From NCBI GenBank assembly GCA_003024175.1, contig MDYQ01000134.1:1-64000 (forward strand): a stretch of DNA of 64,000 nt, in the 5' to 3' direction. The position numbers and the translations under genes are program-made. Under the pieces are notes generated by a model. It ran no database searches, was not told the origin of the DNA, and worked only from the letters and a program-made list of their open reading frames with translations. Shown here in pieces: positions 40,435-50,989 of the stretch (positions are counted from its first letter, which is position 1; each line of letters starts with the position of its first letter). This DNA is from Planoprotostelium fungivorum (Eukaryota; Evosea; Variosea; Cavosteliida; Cavosteliaceae).

Positions 40435-42330
40435 ATGAAATCAACTCTGTTATTCTTATTCGGGCTCCTCTGTATCGTCTCGGGGGAGGTGTATGGCATC
40501 GACTACGCACCCAGAAGAGGAGTGAATGGCACTTGCCCCACCTACGAAGATGTCTTCGCCGATCTCCAACTTCTCAAGCCCATCACCCAACAGATCCGCA
40601 TCTATAACATGCAAGATTGTAACCAAGGAAATTTCACTCTACGAGCGGCCCAACAATTGGGGCTCAAGGTAGGATCACATTTCACTCGCTTTCCAAGCGT
40701 TCCATCACACGTCTAAAATCCGCAGGTGTTCATTGGTATTCAGAATGCCCCCCTCGACATCTTCTATTGGAACATGCACATTCTCTACGAGATGGAACAA
40801 GCATTCGGAGTGAGCAATATCATCACAGGTGCCGCCGTGGGCACAGAATCTCTCTTCCGTCGCGACATGAACGTCACCACCGTCAATCAACGCATCTTCG
40901 AATTCAAGGTGGACATTATCATCTTTTCCATCGTCTCACATCTTCAGAACTTCTGCGCACAGAACAACTTCACCTTCCCCGTCGGTTACGCCGACACATC
41001 CGAATATCTATTGGGTAACCCCAGACTGAACGAGACCGCCGATCTTCTAATGGTCAATGTGAGATCATGATCTCCCTTCCTGTCTGACTCGGCAGGTGTT
41101 TCCGTACTATTCAAAGACCCATTTCCCCAACGAGCAGGACACGAGCTCGATCGACTTCACCATCAAGAGATACAATGACATCCGAGCAGCTTTTCCAAAT
41201 CAGACCATTTACATAGGAGAGACGGGATGGTCCACCTACAACAACGACAGTGGATACGTGAGTTGCATCATCCATCGAGACGATCCATCGTGATGATGTT
41301 GATGTCTGATGTCCATAGGATGGTATCACCGTTCAGAGTTGGTACTTGAAGCAAGTGGGCTGCAGAACTTACGCACAGAATATTCCGGTCTTTTTCTTCG
41401 AAGCCTTCGATCAACCTTCTCGCATCGCTGGGGCCAGCAACGGCCTCCAAGAGGGCTACTGGGGAATCTTCACAGACAATCGTGTACCAAAGTACAACTT
41501 CACCTTCACCTGTCCGGGTACGTAACTCGAAATTTCATCGAAATCCTGACTCGCAGGCAGGCGTGGTCATACCAACGACGTACACGGTCTCCTCTTACTC
41601 TCACCCTCCCACCGTCCAACCCGTATCTACAACGATCGCCGCAGCTTGTCACACGTTGTACACTTCCGCCACCTGCCGCACTGCCTCGGAGAATCCGACG
41701 AACGTAAACGCTTCCCTGGTGACCAGTACTCTCAATTACGTCTGTGGGCAGCACCCAGAGTACTGCACCGACATCAACAACAACGGACAGTACTCTACCT
41801 GCTCTCCTGTTCAGAAGGTCTCTTACGTGATGAATCAATTCTACCAGCAGTTCTACTCCCAGCAGGGTAACGCAGCCTGCCAATTCGGCGGCCTCGGAAC
41901 CATCGTTGTAGACGGAGATATCACGTCCAGATGTCACCAGATGTACCTGGGCTCCATCTGCCGCACTTCATCCGAGAGCCCTGTCCAATTGAATGCGACG
42001 AAGGTGGCCAGCGCAGTGGAATACGTCTGTGGAAACAACCCTTCGTTCTGCAAGGAACTATCACCAGGTGGTGCTTACTACCAGTGCAACACCGCACAGC
42101 AGGCCACCTATGCCATGAACCAGTTCTACGGCTACTACAGTGTCTCCCAGGGTACCGCCGCCTGCAAGTTCAACGGTGTTGGATTCCTCCAGGCGACGCA
42201 GATTGCCAAATCGAGCACCAGCACGACGGCGACTTCGGTGCAGAACACGGCGGTCAAGTCTGTTTCTTCTGGGTGGAAGGCAATGCCCGCAATGATGGGA
42301 CTCTGTCTATTACTCGCCATCACCATTTGA
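40435..42330 (+). CDS. GH17 beta-1,3-glucanase with two X8 domains and GPI signal
   Basis: The N-terminal signal peptide is MKSTLLFLFGLLCIVSGEVYG. The GH17 domain starts GIDYAPRRG and has the acid/base region GAAVGTESLFR and the nucleophile motif YIGETGWST, so both catalytic Glu residues are present. It ends near FTFTCPG. Two tandem X8/CBM43 modules follow, with conserved Cys (TLYTSATCRTASENPTNVNA ... CGQHPEYC; YLGSICRTSSESPVQL ... CGNNPSFC). A Ser/Thr-rich stretch and a hydrophobic end (MMGLCLLLAITI) form a GPI-anchor signal. Six exons. It probably remodels 1,3-glucan at the cell surface, stalk or spore wall. The product is expected to be glycosylated. Its stop is 19 bp from the stop of the convergent ALG12 gene. 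Confidence 0.88.
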
Positions 42331-42349
42331 ATAGAAGGACTGTGACATT

Positions 42350-44283
42350 CTACGTCTTGTTTCTCTTCTGGATGTAGATGGTCTCTCTCGTGCGTATGAT
42401 CCAGGGTAATTTCGTCCAATCTCTCTCCACTCCATCGAACCCATGGGCACTACCGATCGTCTCGAACCCTTTCACCGTAGAATTCTCTGACAAGATGTAA
42501 TGGAACAGGGTCATGTCTTCTTCCTTCAAGTTCTCCAGCTTGGAATATCTGACACTCTTCAGCACCGTTTCACATCCAACACACACCTCCAACCCTTCTG
42601 CATCTCACCGAAGCGTGAGGCACCGCTGACGGCCGTGGCTACGTCGATGTGAACGTATCTTTCTTTCTCGGGTGAATTCCTCCCTAGATGGTGAAGTCGT
42701 TGGAGGGCGACGCCGCCTGGATAATTGAAGACGGAAGCAGAGAAGAAGAAGAGGGTGGCGGCCGCGCTGACGAGAAGAGCTAAGATGGAGAGAGAGAAGA
42801 GGAGGCGTCCTACTAAGCTCTTCTTCCTCTGGATTTGACTGAAGATTGTCAGGTGAGTGACGGTGAGAGACACACAGCCGATGGAGACCGACGGCGGCGG
42901 TTAGATTGAAGATGGGTATGACGTAGAAGACGAAACGTAGTTCTTTGTGAGGTAGGAAGCTGTAGAGAGAGAGGAAGACCACGCTAGGTGTCAGTACCTT
43001 CCACACCTTACACCTTCAGTCTCGATTGAGTAGAAGAGTTTACCTTTCTGAAATCGGTACAGATGGCATAGAGGGAGAGGGGAAGAGCGGCTAAGAGGGA
43101 GCGAGGTAGGGCGTTACTGAAGTACCAGTGGAAGGGTGACGTACCCCACTTGTGGCTCTCGTTCTGGTACGTGTTGTACCACAGGACCTGATGGCTCGTT
43201 GTAGATGGAGTCATGAGGGTACTCACCTCTCCTTCCGGCCACAAGAATCGCTTCCAGAAGATGGAATCGATGATGACAGTCAGGGCTGGATTCATTCAGA
43301 AAAATGAGAACGAAACATGAAGCTCACCCAAGCTGATGAGACCGTACACGATGCCCTTGTACAATGTGAAAGTCACGGAAATTTCGCGGGTGATCCACAG
43401 TATCAACGTCAGAGGACCCAGTATACCCACAACCTGATCGTTGGGTGAGATGAAAACTCGACGAAAACTCACCTCGCTGCGAAATACAACGATGGCGAAG
43501 ACGAAGCATGCGATCATTCTCTCGTGTTTTCCTGACAACCAGGCAGCGTAGGCGTGCAAGACTTTCGAAAGTCAAATCTCCCGCCAAAAATCGTTGCGAC
43601 TCACCGAGAGCGAGTGCGAAAGTGTTGGGAAGAGGTCTCGATACGTAGAATAATAGGTGGAATTGAGTGAGGCAGGTGATGATGGAGAACCACAAGGCAG
43701 TGTTCTTCCCGTACAACGCAGCCGCCGCTCTTCTCAAACGAAAATATCCAGACAAGACTAAGGCAGCCAGGATGGCCCTCACTGGTGGTGGTGAGAAGAG
43801 ATGTGAAGCCGATGGTGAGTCACCGATCAATTGGGAGATGAGCTTGGGGCTGAAATCAAATTCGAAACTCAGGAGGGACATGTATGTCTGTAACATGAAG
43901 TGGAGGGGATAAGAGATGGCAGTGACGATGAGAGGGCCGATGAAACTGCGAGGGACCACACCAGGAAATTCTAAATGGTCATACTGTGATGAGATTCAGG
44001 TGTGAGACGATTGTGGATGGTTCACCTTGTCGATGTCTCTACCGTGATAGAGGATGTCGTGCATCGCCTGCATGTTAAAGCTTTCCTCGACCTGTGGATC
44101 ATCAGAGTCCACCACGTGGGATTGCATTACCTTGGTATAAGGGCACAACACCATGTAGAATATGGCTGTGAAGAACACGTACATGTCCCATCGGTCGAGA
44201 GGCTCTGGATTGGTTCGCACGTGTTCCCCCTGATCTGTTTCGACAGAGGGACTGTCCTTAGATTTGTTTCGTGCCTTCGGCAT
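42350..44283 (-). CDS. ALG12: ALG12-type alpha-1,6-mannosyltransferase (GT22)
   Basis: ER membrane enzyme adding the eighth mannose to the lipid-linked N-glycan precursor. The start at 44283 is [12 protein letters not shown]. The first luminal motif is [20 protein letters not shown], with a 39-nt in-frame intron inside TK-V. Then come [18 protein letters not shown], many membrane helices, [33 protein letters not shown] and the GT22 signature [13 protein letters not shown]. The C-terminus ends IYIQKRNKT. About eight exons; family motifs are complete. PIG-B and ALG9 share the fold, but VEESFN and HKELRF with this spacing fit ALG12 best. An intron near 43200 carries the CTACAACGAGCCA motif. Confidence 0.88.
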
Positions 44284-44397
44284 GTGGCTGGTGGTGTCAC
44301 TGATGTGATAATGGTGACACGTTGTAAATGATATCATCACAGATGATCTCATATTCCTGAACGGGAATCATGTTCAGCCGCAGGAAGATCATTGCGG

Positions 44398-45181
44398 ATG
44401 TACTCACGAAGGCCAAAGGTGAGCCTTCCTCTCCACTCGCCAGTGTCCTCACCATCTTCAGGTGATGCATTAGAGAAGAGGGTGGTCAGACTGTATAAGA
44501 ATCTGGGAAAGAGGAATGTCAAGAGAGACGTCACCCTCATCGACCGCTTTGGTAATCGATCTCAGATCGACGTCACATACGGTTACTTCTTCAAGACATA
44601 TGTAGAATGTAAAAATTACACTTCAACCGTTCCTCTCAGGTGATTCATCCTCTCTGGCAATGTGTCCCATCCAAAATCATCGGCTCGAATCACTCTTCGC
44701 ACAACTCACGGATACAGTGATGTGGCCAAATTCAAAGAAGTGTTGTCTTTGAATAATATTCCCGTGTCGAGAGGGATATTCATCACCACCAGTGATTACG
44801 TGCCCAGAGCAGTCACCATCGGTATCCACACAGTCAATGGTGAAGAATTACGTGAGCTGGAGAGACAAGCCAAACACAGAAAGGTGTGAGAACAGACGAA
44901 ACTCATCTGATGAGGAAAGAAGGCAACTGATCTGGCTCTTTGGTTCTTATTTGCCGGTGGTATTGTGGGAGGGGGATATTTGTATGTCATGCAGCATCCC
45001 AATGACTTGGTAGAAGATGCACAACAGAAGGTGAGTGATGACGAGTGTGAAGTGCTGATGTGTGCAGGCCAGGAACATAGTTGACCCAGAATGCTGGAAG
45101 AGTGCATACAGTAAGACACAGAGGAAAATTTTAGGACTGTACAAGGAAGCAAAAAGAGTGATAAAGGAGTACTTGGGCTAA
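44398..45181 (+). CDS. RRG7-like mitochondrial protein with Mrr-type nuclease fold
   Basis: Fungal RRG7 (DUF2034) is needed for respiratory growth. ATG 44398 opens MYSRRPKVSLPLHSP, a basic N-terminus. Then come LEKRVVRLYKNLGKRNVKRD, DRFGNRSQIDVTYG and FFKTYVECKNY. The D...ECK pair matches the PD-(D/E)xK nuclease core. After an intron come VAKFKEVLSLNNIPVSRGIF and VPRAVTIGIHTVNGEEL. A C-terminal membrane helix (LALWFLFAGGIVGGGYLYVM) and an amphipathic tail follow, ending KEYLG. Four exons. The nuclease residues are kept, but activity is unproven even in yeast. It is divergent from ALG12 (114 bp). Confidence 0.7.
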
Positions 45182-45561
45182 TATGCCCTTCAATCTATAG
45201 ATGTGAAATTGTCATCATCCTTCTGTGTGGCATTCGCACGTGACAAATTGAGAAGGACAACAAGGCTTACATCTGTGTCAATGCGAATGGAGAGAAGAAG
45301 AGCTTTAGTCATGGGGAGATCTCAGCCATGATTATGAGTGAGTGTCTGAACACCGACACATCGGACAACTGAGGTTGGTAACAAGTTGGGAGCCGGGGAA
45401 GGAGATTCCACTGAGGAGACCAACGACAAGAGATAACACACACAAGGGTAGAAAGAGTGAGGAAGGATGGAAGTGGAAGCTGTCCAAAAGATGGAATGGA
45501 AATCACTTCGTATCAAACTTTGTTACACTCATTGTGGTACGAGGCTCCCACTTGGCTGTTC
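45182..45561. other. Convergent spacer
   Basis: Holds the 3' regions of the RRG7-like and ankyrin genes. Frames here match no known protein and look like chance. Confidence 0.45.
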
Positions 45562-46254
45562 TCAGCCCATCAGCTGCACTAACTCGGTTTGGTCTGCAGA
45601 GGATGCCCTCACAATAGCCTGGTTAGCTCTGATCGTTGGATCTACACGAAGATCTGACGTGATCATCCTCACCACCTCGGTGTGATCTGCATTGGACGCC
45701 ATCGCGATGAGATCATTTTTCTTAGCTGATACATCTACACGAGGATCGAACAATAGCAGCCGCACTATCTCGGTGTGATTGTTTCTGGCTGCACGTTTGG
45801 TGGCATCGTCGTTTTTTTCTGAACACACATGTGAACTCCTCAAGCGTCGCCATAAGAGTTCGTCCAGAGCGAATGAAAATGGCTCCCCGAGATAAGGATC
45901 GAGTCGATCGAGGTCGGTGCGACCCAAGAGAAATCGAAGAGAGTCCACCTTGCAGCGTGTCACTGCCAGATAGAGATCATGATCGGTCAGCCAGTCAGTG
46001 AAGCCGTCCACTGGCAAGTTGAGAAGAGAGTAAGAGAGATGGGAAGTCTCACCGATGTCTTTCCACACCTTGCACGTTTTACGAAGGATGGTAAATTGTT
46101 TTCTCCTCGTGTCATGTGATTGGGGATTGGGGGCTAAGCATGTTGAATAGTAGTAGTTTCGGCTCTGGCGGATCCACGGTTCGACGTCTTTGTTCAGCAC
46201 AACATGTAAGATGTCTCTGGTAATATCGTAACTGGTGAGGTGACCGTTCGTCAT
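45562..46254 (-). CDS. Short ankyrin-repeat protein
   Basis: The likely start ATG is at 46254 (MTNGHLTSYDITRDILHVVL); an upstream in-frame ATG at 46347 would add 31 polar residues. One intron (about 46053-46011) joins KVWKDI to VDGFTDWLTDHDLYLAVTRC. The N-terminal helical part recalls F-box-like adaptor starts in amoebae. The rest is degenerate ankyrin repeats with the pattern NNHTEIVRLLLFDPRVD, NADHTEVVRMITSDLRVDP and SADQTELVQLMG. This short repeat type is common in protists and large DNA viruses alike, but the intron marks it as a host gene. Binding partner unknown. Confidence 0.65.
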   Translation of the reverse strand: MTNGHLTSYDITRDILHVVLNKDVEPWIRQSRNYYYSTCLAPNPQSHDTRRKQFTILRKTCKVWKDIGETSHLSYSLLNLPVDGFTDWLTDHDLYLAVTRCKVDSLRFLLGRTDLDRLDPYLGEPFSFALDELLWRRLRSSHVCSEKNDDATKRAARNNHTEIVRLLLFDPRVDVSAKKNDLIAMASNADHTEVVRMITSDLRVDPTIRANQAIVRASSADQTELVQLMG

Positions 46255-46533
46255 CTGTCTTCTTTCTGCTGGCTGGAAAAGAGAAGACGTGTGTTCGGAA
46301 GATGATCTGTGTCGGGTGTCTGTGTTCTGTTTGTTCACTTTTTTCAAAATTAAACGTGCACCTTCTCAGATCAAAGAAACGGATCTCTTACAGAGGAAGT
46401 CTCACCACTTATGACAAAACTTGGTCACCAGGGCAGCTTTGGGCAGATTGAGAAGCAATCTCTCGTGGAACCCGCTGGTTGTATTTCTCAATTCTTTGTG
46501 TCACCATTTACGTAAAGACGATGGTGAATTGCG

Positions 46534-49516
46534 ATGCACAAGTATCTCCAACCCCTGCGTAAATCGTTCACATCATCGAGACATAACACTAACCTTCGCT
46601 CTTACAACATCATGCCGGAGAATCGTCTTGCACAATCCAGGTCACCATACCTCTTACAACACAAGAATAATCCCGTGGATTGGTATCCTTGGGGAGATGA
46701 AGCCATACAGAAGGCGAAAAGGGAAGATAAGATGATCTTCTTGAGCGTCGGTTATTCCACCTGCCAGTGAGCTCTACGAGGTCACGTTCGAGCGTCTCTG
46801 ACCGATTGATACAGTTGGTGTCACGTTATGGCTCACGAATCATTCGAGAGTCCTGCCATTGCAAAGGTGTGACGTCACGATATGATGTGTCTGACCACCA
46901 ACAGGTAATGAACGACCACTTTGTCAATGTGAAGGTAGATCGTGAAGAGAGACCCGATATTGACAAGATCTACATGACTTACATCCAAGCCACATCAGGT
47001 GATCTCTTACGTCTCACTCCCTCTCGTCTTACACGACGAAAGGGGGTGGAGGCTGGCCCATGAGTGTATGGTTGACTCCCGATCTGAAGCCCATCGTGGG
47101 AGGCACGTACTTTCCACCCCAAGATGCACACCACAGACCAGGTAGAGGGCTCTTCATCACAATGAATGACAAGAGAAGGATTTCCAAAGATTTGTGAAAA
47201 GATCGCCAAGCAATGGAAGGAACATAGGGAAGAGATCATGGCTCACGGTGATCAGGTGCATCTGAATCCATCGCGAGATCCCATCATCAGATCTAGACGT
47301 TGACCCGTCTGTTCAGATCGTGCAGGCTCTCAGTGAGAGAGCTGAGCCTTCAGAACAAGAAGTCGTGGCAGCAGAGTCCACAGATTACTGTTATGCACAA
47401 CTCTACAAGTGATCTACACCGTTGTAGATGGGGAGACTGATGGAGAGGCAGGACCTACGATCTCGTGTTGGGTGGATTTGGCAGAGCACCGAAATTTCCT
47501 CGACCTTCCTTGTTCAACTTCCTTTTCTCCCTCTCTGCAAAAACTCTCCACGATCAGGTGCTCGTTGTAGATGAAAATATATCTACTCACAACTATTCAG
47601 AGAGCAGAGAAGGCAGTGGAGATGTCACTGAATACGCTGAAGAAGATGGCCAGAGGAGGTGGAGAAATCTCGTGGAAATCTCGTTGATCATTCTAGGAAT
47701 CTACGATCACTTGGGAGGTGGTTTCCATCGGTACAGTGTCACGGCCGATTGGCACGTACCACAGTGAGTTTCAATCAAATGAAACTATCCATTGATCTAC
47801 AACGAGCTTCGAAAAGATGCTGTACGATCAAGCCCAATTATTGGTCTCTTATTCAGAAGCTTATCTCATTACAAAAGACCCTTCTCTTTTGCACATCATC
47901 CGAGGTATATCTCATCAACTGTAATGCTACGTATCTGAACCTTCTCAGAATGCGTAGAGTACGTATCCAGGGTGATGACTTCACCGGATGGTGGATTCTA
48001 CTCTGCCGAGGACGCTGATTCCTTCTTAGAGGAGGGTAAATCAGATCACGCTGAAGGTGCCTTCTACGTGTGGTCACAGAATGAGATCAGGTAGAATACA
48101 TCCATGGGATAGATCACGTGACATGCTCGATGTTGATGACGTGGCAGGGAGATATTGGGAGGGGAGAGTGAAGTGTACGAATACCACTATGGCATCCGTG
48201 AGAATGGAAACACGAACGAGGAATCTGATCCACACGGGGAGATGAAGGGAAAGAACGTCTTGATGCAACGATACTCTGTAGAAGAGACTGCTTCTCACTT
48301 TGGCGTCACCAACCAACAGGTGAGATGCTTCACGCAAGGGATTCATATCGAATGTGGCAGTGCGAGGAGATTCTACAACGAGCCAGGAGCAGATTGTTCG
48401 AGAGGAGAGAGAACAGGCCCAAGCCGCACTTGGATGATAAGATCATCACGGCCTGGAACGGTATATCATTGAAATTTCACGGAGATCTGACGATTCCAGG
48501 TCTCATGGTCAGTGGTCTGTGTGCAGCCTATCGGGCATTACACGATGAAGCGATTCTCGAATCTGCGAGGAGATCCTGCGAATTCGTGCGCACGAAACTG
48601 TACGATTCCGATAATGGAAGATTGCTGCGAAATTTCAGAGACTCTGCATCAGACGTACAAGGCTTCTCGGATGATTATTCATTCATGATCCAAGGCCTAC
48701 TGGGTCAGTTCATCATCATCATCGAATCCATCGATATCGATCATCACGATCATCTCACCGCTGATGAATCTCAGACTTGTATGAATTGAGTGGAGAAGGG
48801 AAATGGTTGCAGTGGTCGATCGATCTACAACGTACTCACGATCGATTGTTCCACGATGACGTCTCTGGTGGCTACTGGAACGTCAGAGAGGGTGACAGGT
48901 GATATCTCTACGAACCACTCCTGATCTCATCTACAACCAGCCACGTTCTATTCAGGGTGAAGGAAGAGCACGATGGAGCGGAGCCTTCGGATAATTCGGT
49001 CGCTGCGGGGAATTTGCTTCGGATGTCCATCCTAACAGACGATCTGAATTGGCGGGAAAAAGCTCTTGGAATTTTCCGTTACTTTTCTGAGACGTTGGGA
49101 GAGGTGAGAGGGGAGGTGAACGATGATTGACTCGTTGTAGAGAGCATTTGCGGTACCACAGATGGTCAAGGCGTTGAATTTCTCGGTCATGCCCGTGAAG
49201 CAAATTGTTGTGGCCGGAAAAAGAGACAGCAACATCATGAGAGTGTGTTCAAAGAACTCGTACTCACATCACTCATCATCATCACAGGAGATCCACGCGA
49301 GATACGATCCATTCAGAGTGATCATCTATAACGATGAAAAAGTAGAGGGACTGTCCTCGAAAGTGAAGGTGAGGTGGTGATGTCATGATGGGGTGTGACG
49401 ATGAGCAGGAGCTGAAGGCTGATGGAGACAAACCTACGGTGTATGTCTGTAGAGACTTTGTATGCCATAGACCGGCCTTCACAGTCGATCAAGTCACAGA
49501 AGCACTTGGAGAATGA
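46534..49516 (+). CDS. SPATA20: SPATA20/YyaL-type thioredoxin-domain protein, mitochondrial
   Basis: ATG 46534 gives a presequence-like start ([20 protein letters not shown]) before [20 protein letters not shown]. The DUF255 thioredoxin domain has [16 protein letters not shown] (split by an intron in CH|W), [16 protein letters not shown] and [14 protein letters not shown]. An alpha/alpha-barrel region follows, with [71 protein letters not shown], and a C-terminal [12 protein letters not shown]. Family motifs are intact; the biochemical role is unknown (redox or sugar-related proposals exist). Introns near 47412, 47563 and 47796 carry the motif; in the last, ATCTACAACGAG itself gives the acceptor AG. 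About a dozen exons; some edges approximate. Confidence 0.85.
47412..47429. repeat. Motif palindrome variant next to a donor
   Basis: ATCTACACCGTTGTAGAT begins three bases after the donor (GTG) of a 43-nt intron whose removal joins QLYK to [10 protein letters not shown]. Confidence 0.8.
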
Positions 49517-49570
49517 ATCATCATCTACCTCGATATAAATGAGAATAAATCATCCATGCTGTATCTACCG

Positions 49571-49597
49571 ATCTACAATGCAAAGCCGGCTTTGTAG
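49571..49597. repeat. Inverted repeat with CTACAA ends outside a gene
   Basis: ATCTACAATGCAAAGCC is followed directly by GGCTTTGTAG. The core CAAAGCCGGCTTTG is a perfect palindrome and the ends match the intron motif. It lies in the 99-bp gap between two tandem genes, 18 bp before the ATG at 49616. Confidence 0.6.
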
Positions 49598-49615
49598 CCA
49601 CGATTTTTGGTGGAC

Positions 49616-50410
49616 ATGAGCGAACAGACGACAGTCAGCAAGATTCAAGCTCTGAAGGAATTGAGCGATGGATACTCTCAGTACTTTGATGTCTCTCAGG
49701 TCCACACACACATGGTATGTCTTTGTCAAAATCATCTCTCTACCTCCTCTGATGAAATCCATCTAGAGCGCTGGAATAGGGGAAACGATTGAACAGATGT
49801 TGACGCAACTCGACGAACTCAATGCACTCATTCACAGTGTGGGTCATCTAACGCCTCACTTAACCCTCTATAGTCCAACCTATTGACTCCGAATCCAGAC
49901 CCAGAGTAGCACTCGTGCGACACAAGATTCCATCACATCCATCCTGGCTCACACCGCACGCTTAGAAGAAACGTACGCTATTATCGATGCCTATCAAGTG
50001 AGAAGAATCAGCATCGTCGATCTGATGAGGATGTAAGATCTACATTTCCACCATAGAAGCCATGGTCACTCGAGCGGAAGAGCGAACATCTGCTATCGAA
50101 CAACAATATTCCTTCCATATTGCAGAGGTGTGTCACAACCATCACCTCCAAACTGATCCTCTCTAGATGAAAGAGAAGGCCAAGAGTTTCCTGAGCACAT
50201 TCGGCATCGTGAGTCAACTCTCATGTACGATCAGAGGAAATTGACGACAAGCAGAGAAAATCCACCACACAAGCACCACCGACAAACAACATCATCGCTG
50301 TACCAGAGTTGAACGTCATCGACACGAAACAACTGTTTGATGAGTTAAAGAAGAAGGCATTGGTGAGCCGAGAGCCACAGTCAGAGGAGATGAAGGTTTC
50401 GAGCGAGTAA
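49616..50410 (+). CDS. Coiled-coil protein, possibly a BLOC-1-like subunit
   Basis: ATG 49616 opens MSEQTTVSKIQALKELSDGY. Exons continue with IGETIEQMLTQLDELNALIH, STRATQDSITSILAHTARLE, TYAIIDAYQIYISTIEAMVT, EQQYSFHIAEMKEKAKSFLS, and a tail FDELKKKALVSREPQSEE to the stop at 50410. It is almost all helical with heptad spacing and about 180 residues, which fits small lysosome-related-organelle complex subunits, but no signature is decisive. Six exons with introns of 28-60 nt (50211-50238 is 28 nt). It sits 99 bp behind the SPATA20-like stop on the same strand. Confidence 0.55.
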
Positions 50411-50471
50411 ATAAATGGTCAGATGATGTGGATAATGATATGCAGATCACTTTGGAATGAGCTAATACTAT

Positions 50472-50904
50472 TTAATGTCCCTTGTCTGGTCTGATACGGG
50501 CGAGGAGTCCGTCCTTTGTGGCCTCCTTCCATTCTGCGACCTGTTCTCGCGGTCAGAGGTGATTCACTCGGAGACATTCATATGATGTCAAATACCTTCT
50601 GAGGGTACTCTGGATCGTCCTCGAGGTTGTGAGCGTTGTACTTTTGTGCAGGGTAAGGGTGGTGGGGAGGTCTCAGTAATCTCTGCATCATATAGGTCAA
50701 TCTTATGATTCGGCATCTTCCTCCCGAAATGATATCAACCGTTTATCTATTCACCTCGTGTTTGGTTCCCCAGTACCAGGCTCCAGCGGCCACCGAGAAG
50801 TAGAAGACGGTCGCAATGACATTACGAGTGGTCTGATTGTGAGGCTTGAGACCCCACTTCCAGTTGGGGATGACAGGGTATCTGTGGACTCCTCCTCCTC
50901 CCAT
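50472..50904 (-). CDS. Small single-span membrane protein
   Basis: Three exons give about 100 residues: MGGGGVHRYPVIPNWKWGLK, one membrane helix (VIATVFYFSVAAGAWYWG), then RLLRPPHHPYPAQKYN, an acidic EDDPEYPQ stretch and WKEATKDGLLARIRPDKGH. Size and layout resemble accessory subunits of mitochondrial respiratory complexes (NDUFB or COX type), but this is a guess from form only. Both internal splice sites are regular. It is divergent from the PH-domain gene, with 85 bp between start codons. Confidence 0.6.
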
Positions 50905-50989
50905 GGTGTTGCTGAGAGAAAGATCTGATGTCAGATCACCAGCCGTTTTTTCGAGTTGTTTGCTGAGACGAAAAAAGAGGACACAGCCG

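Noticed and set aside
45562-46347. Viral origin of the short ankyrin-repeat gene
   Set aside because: It has a regular spliceosomal intron and lies in ordinary host sequence; nothing else viral is near.
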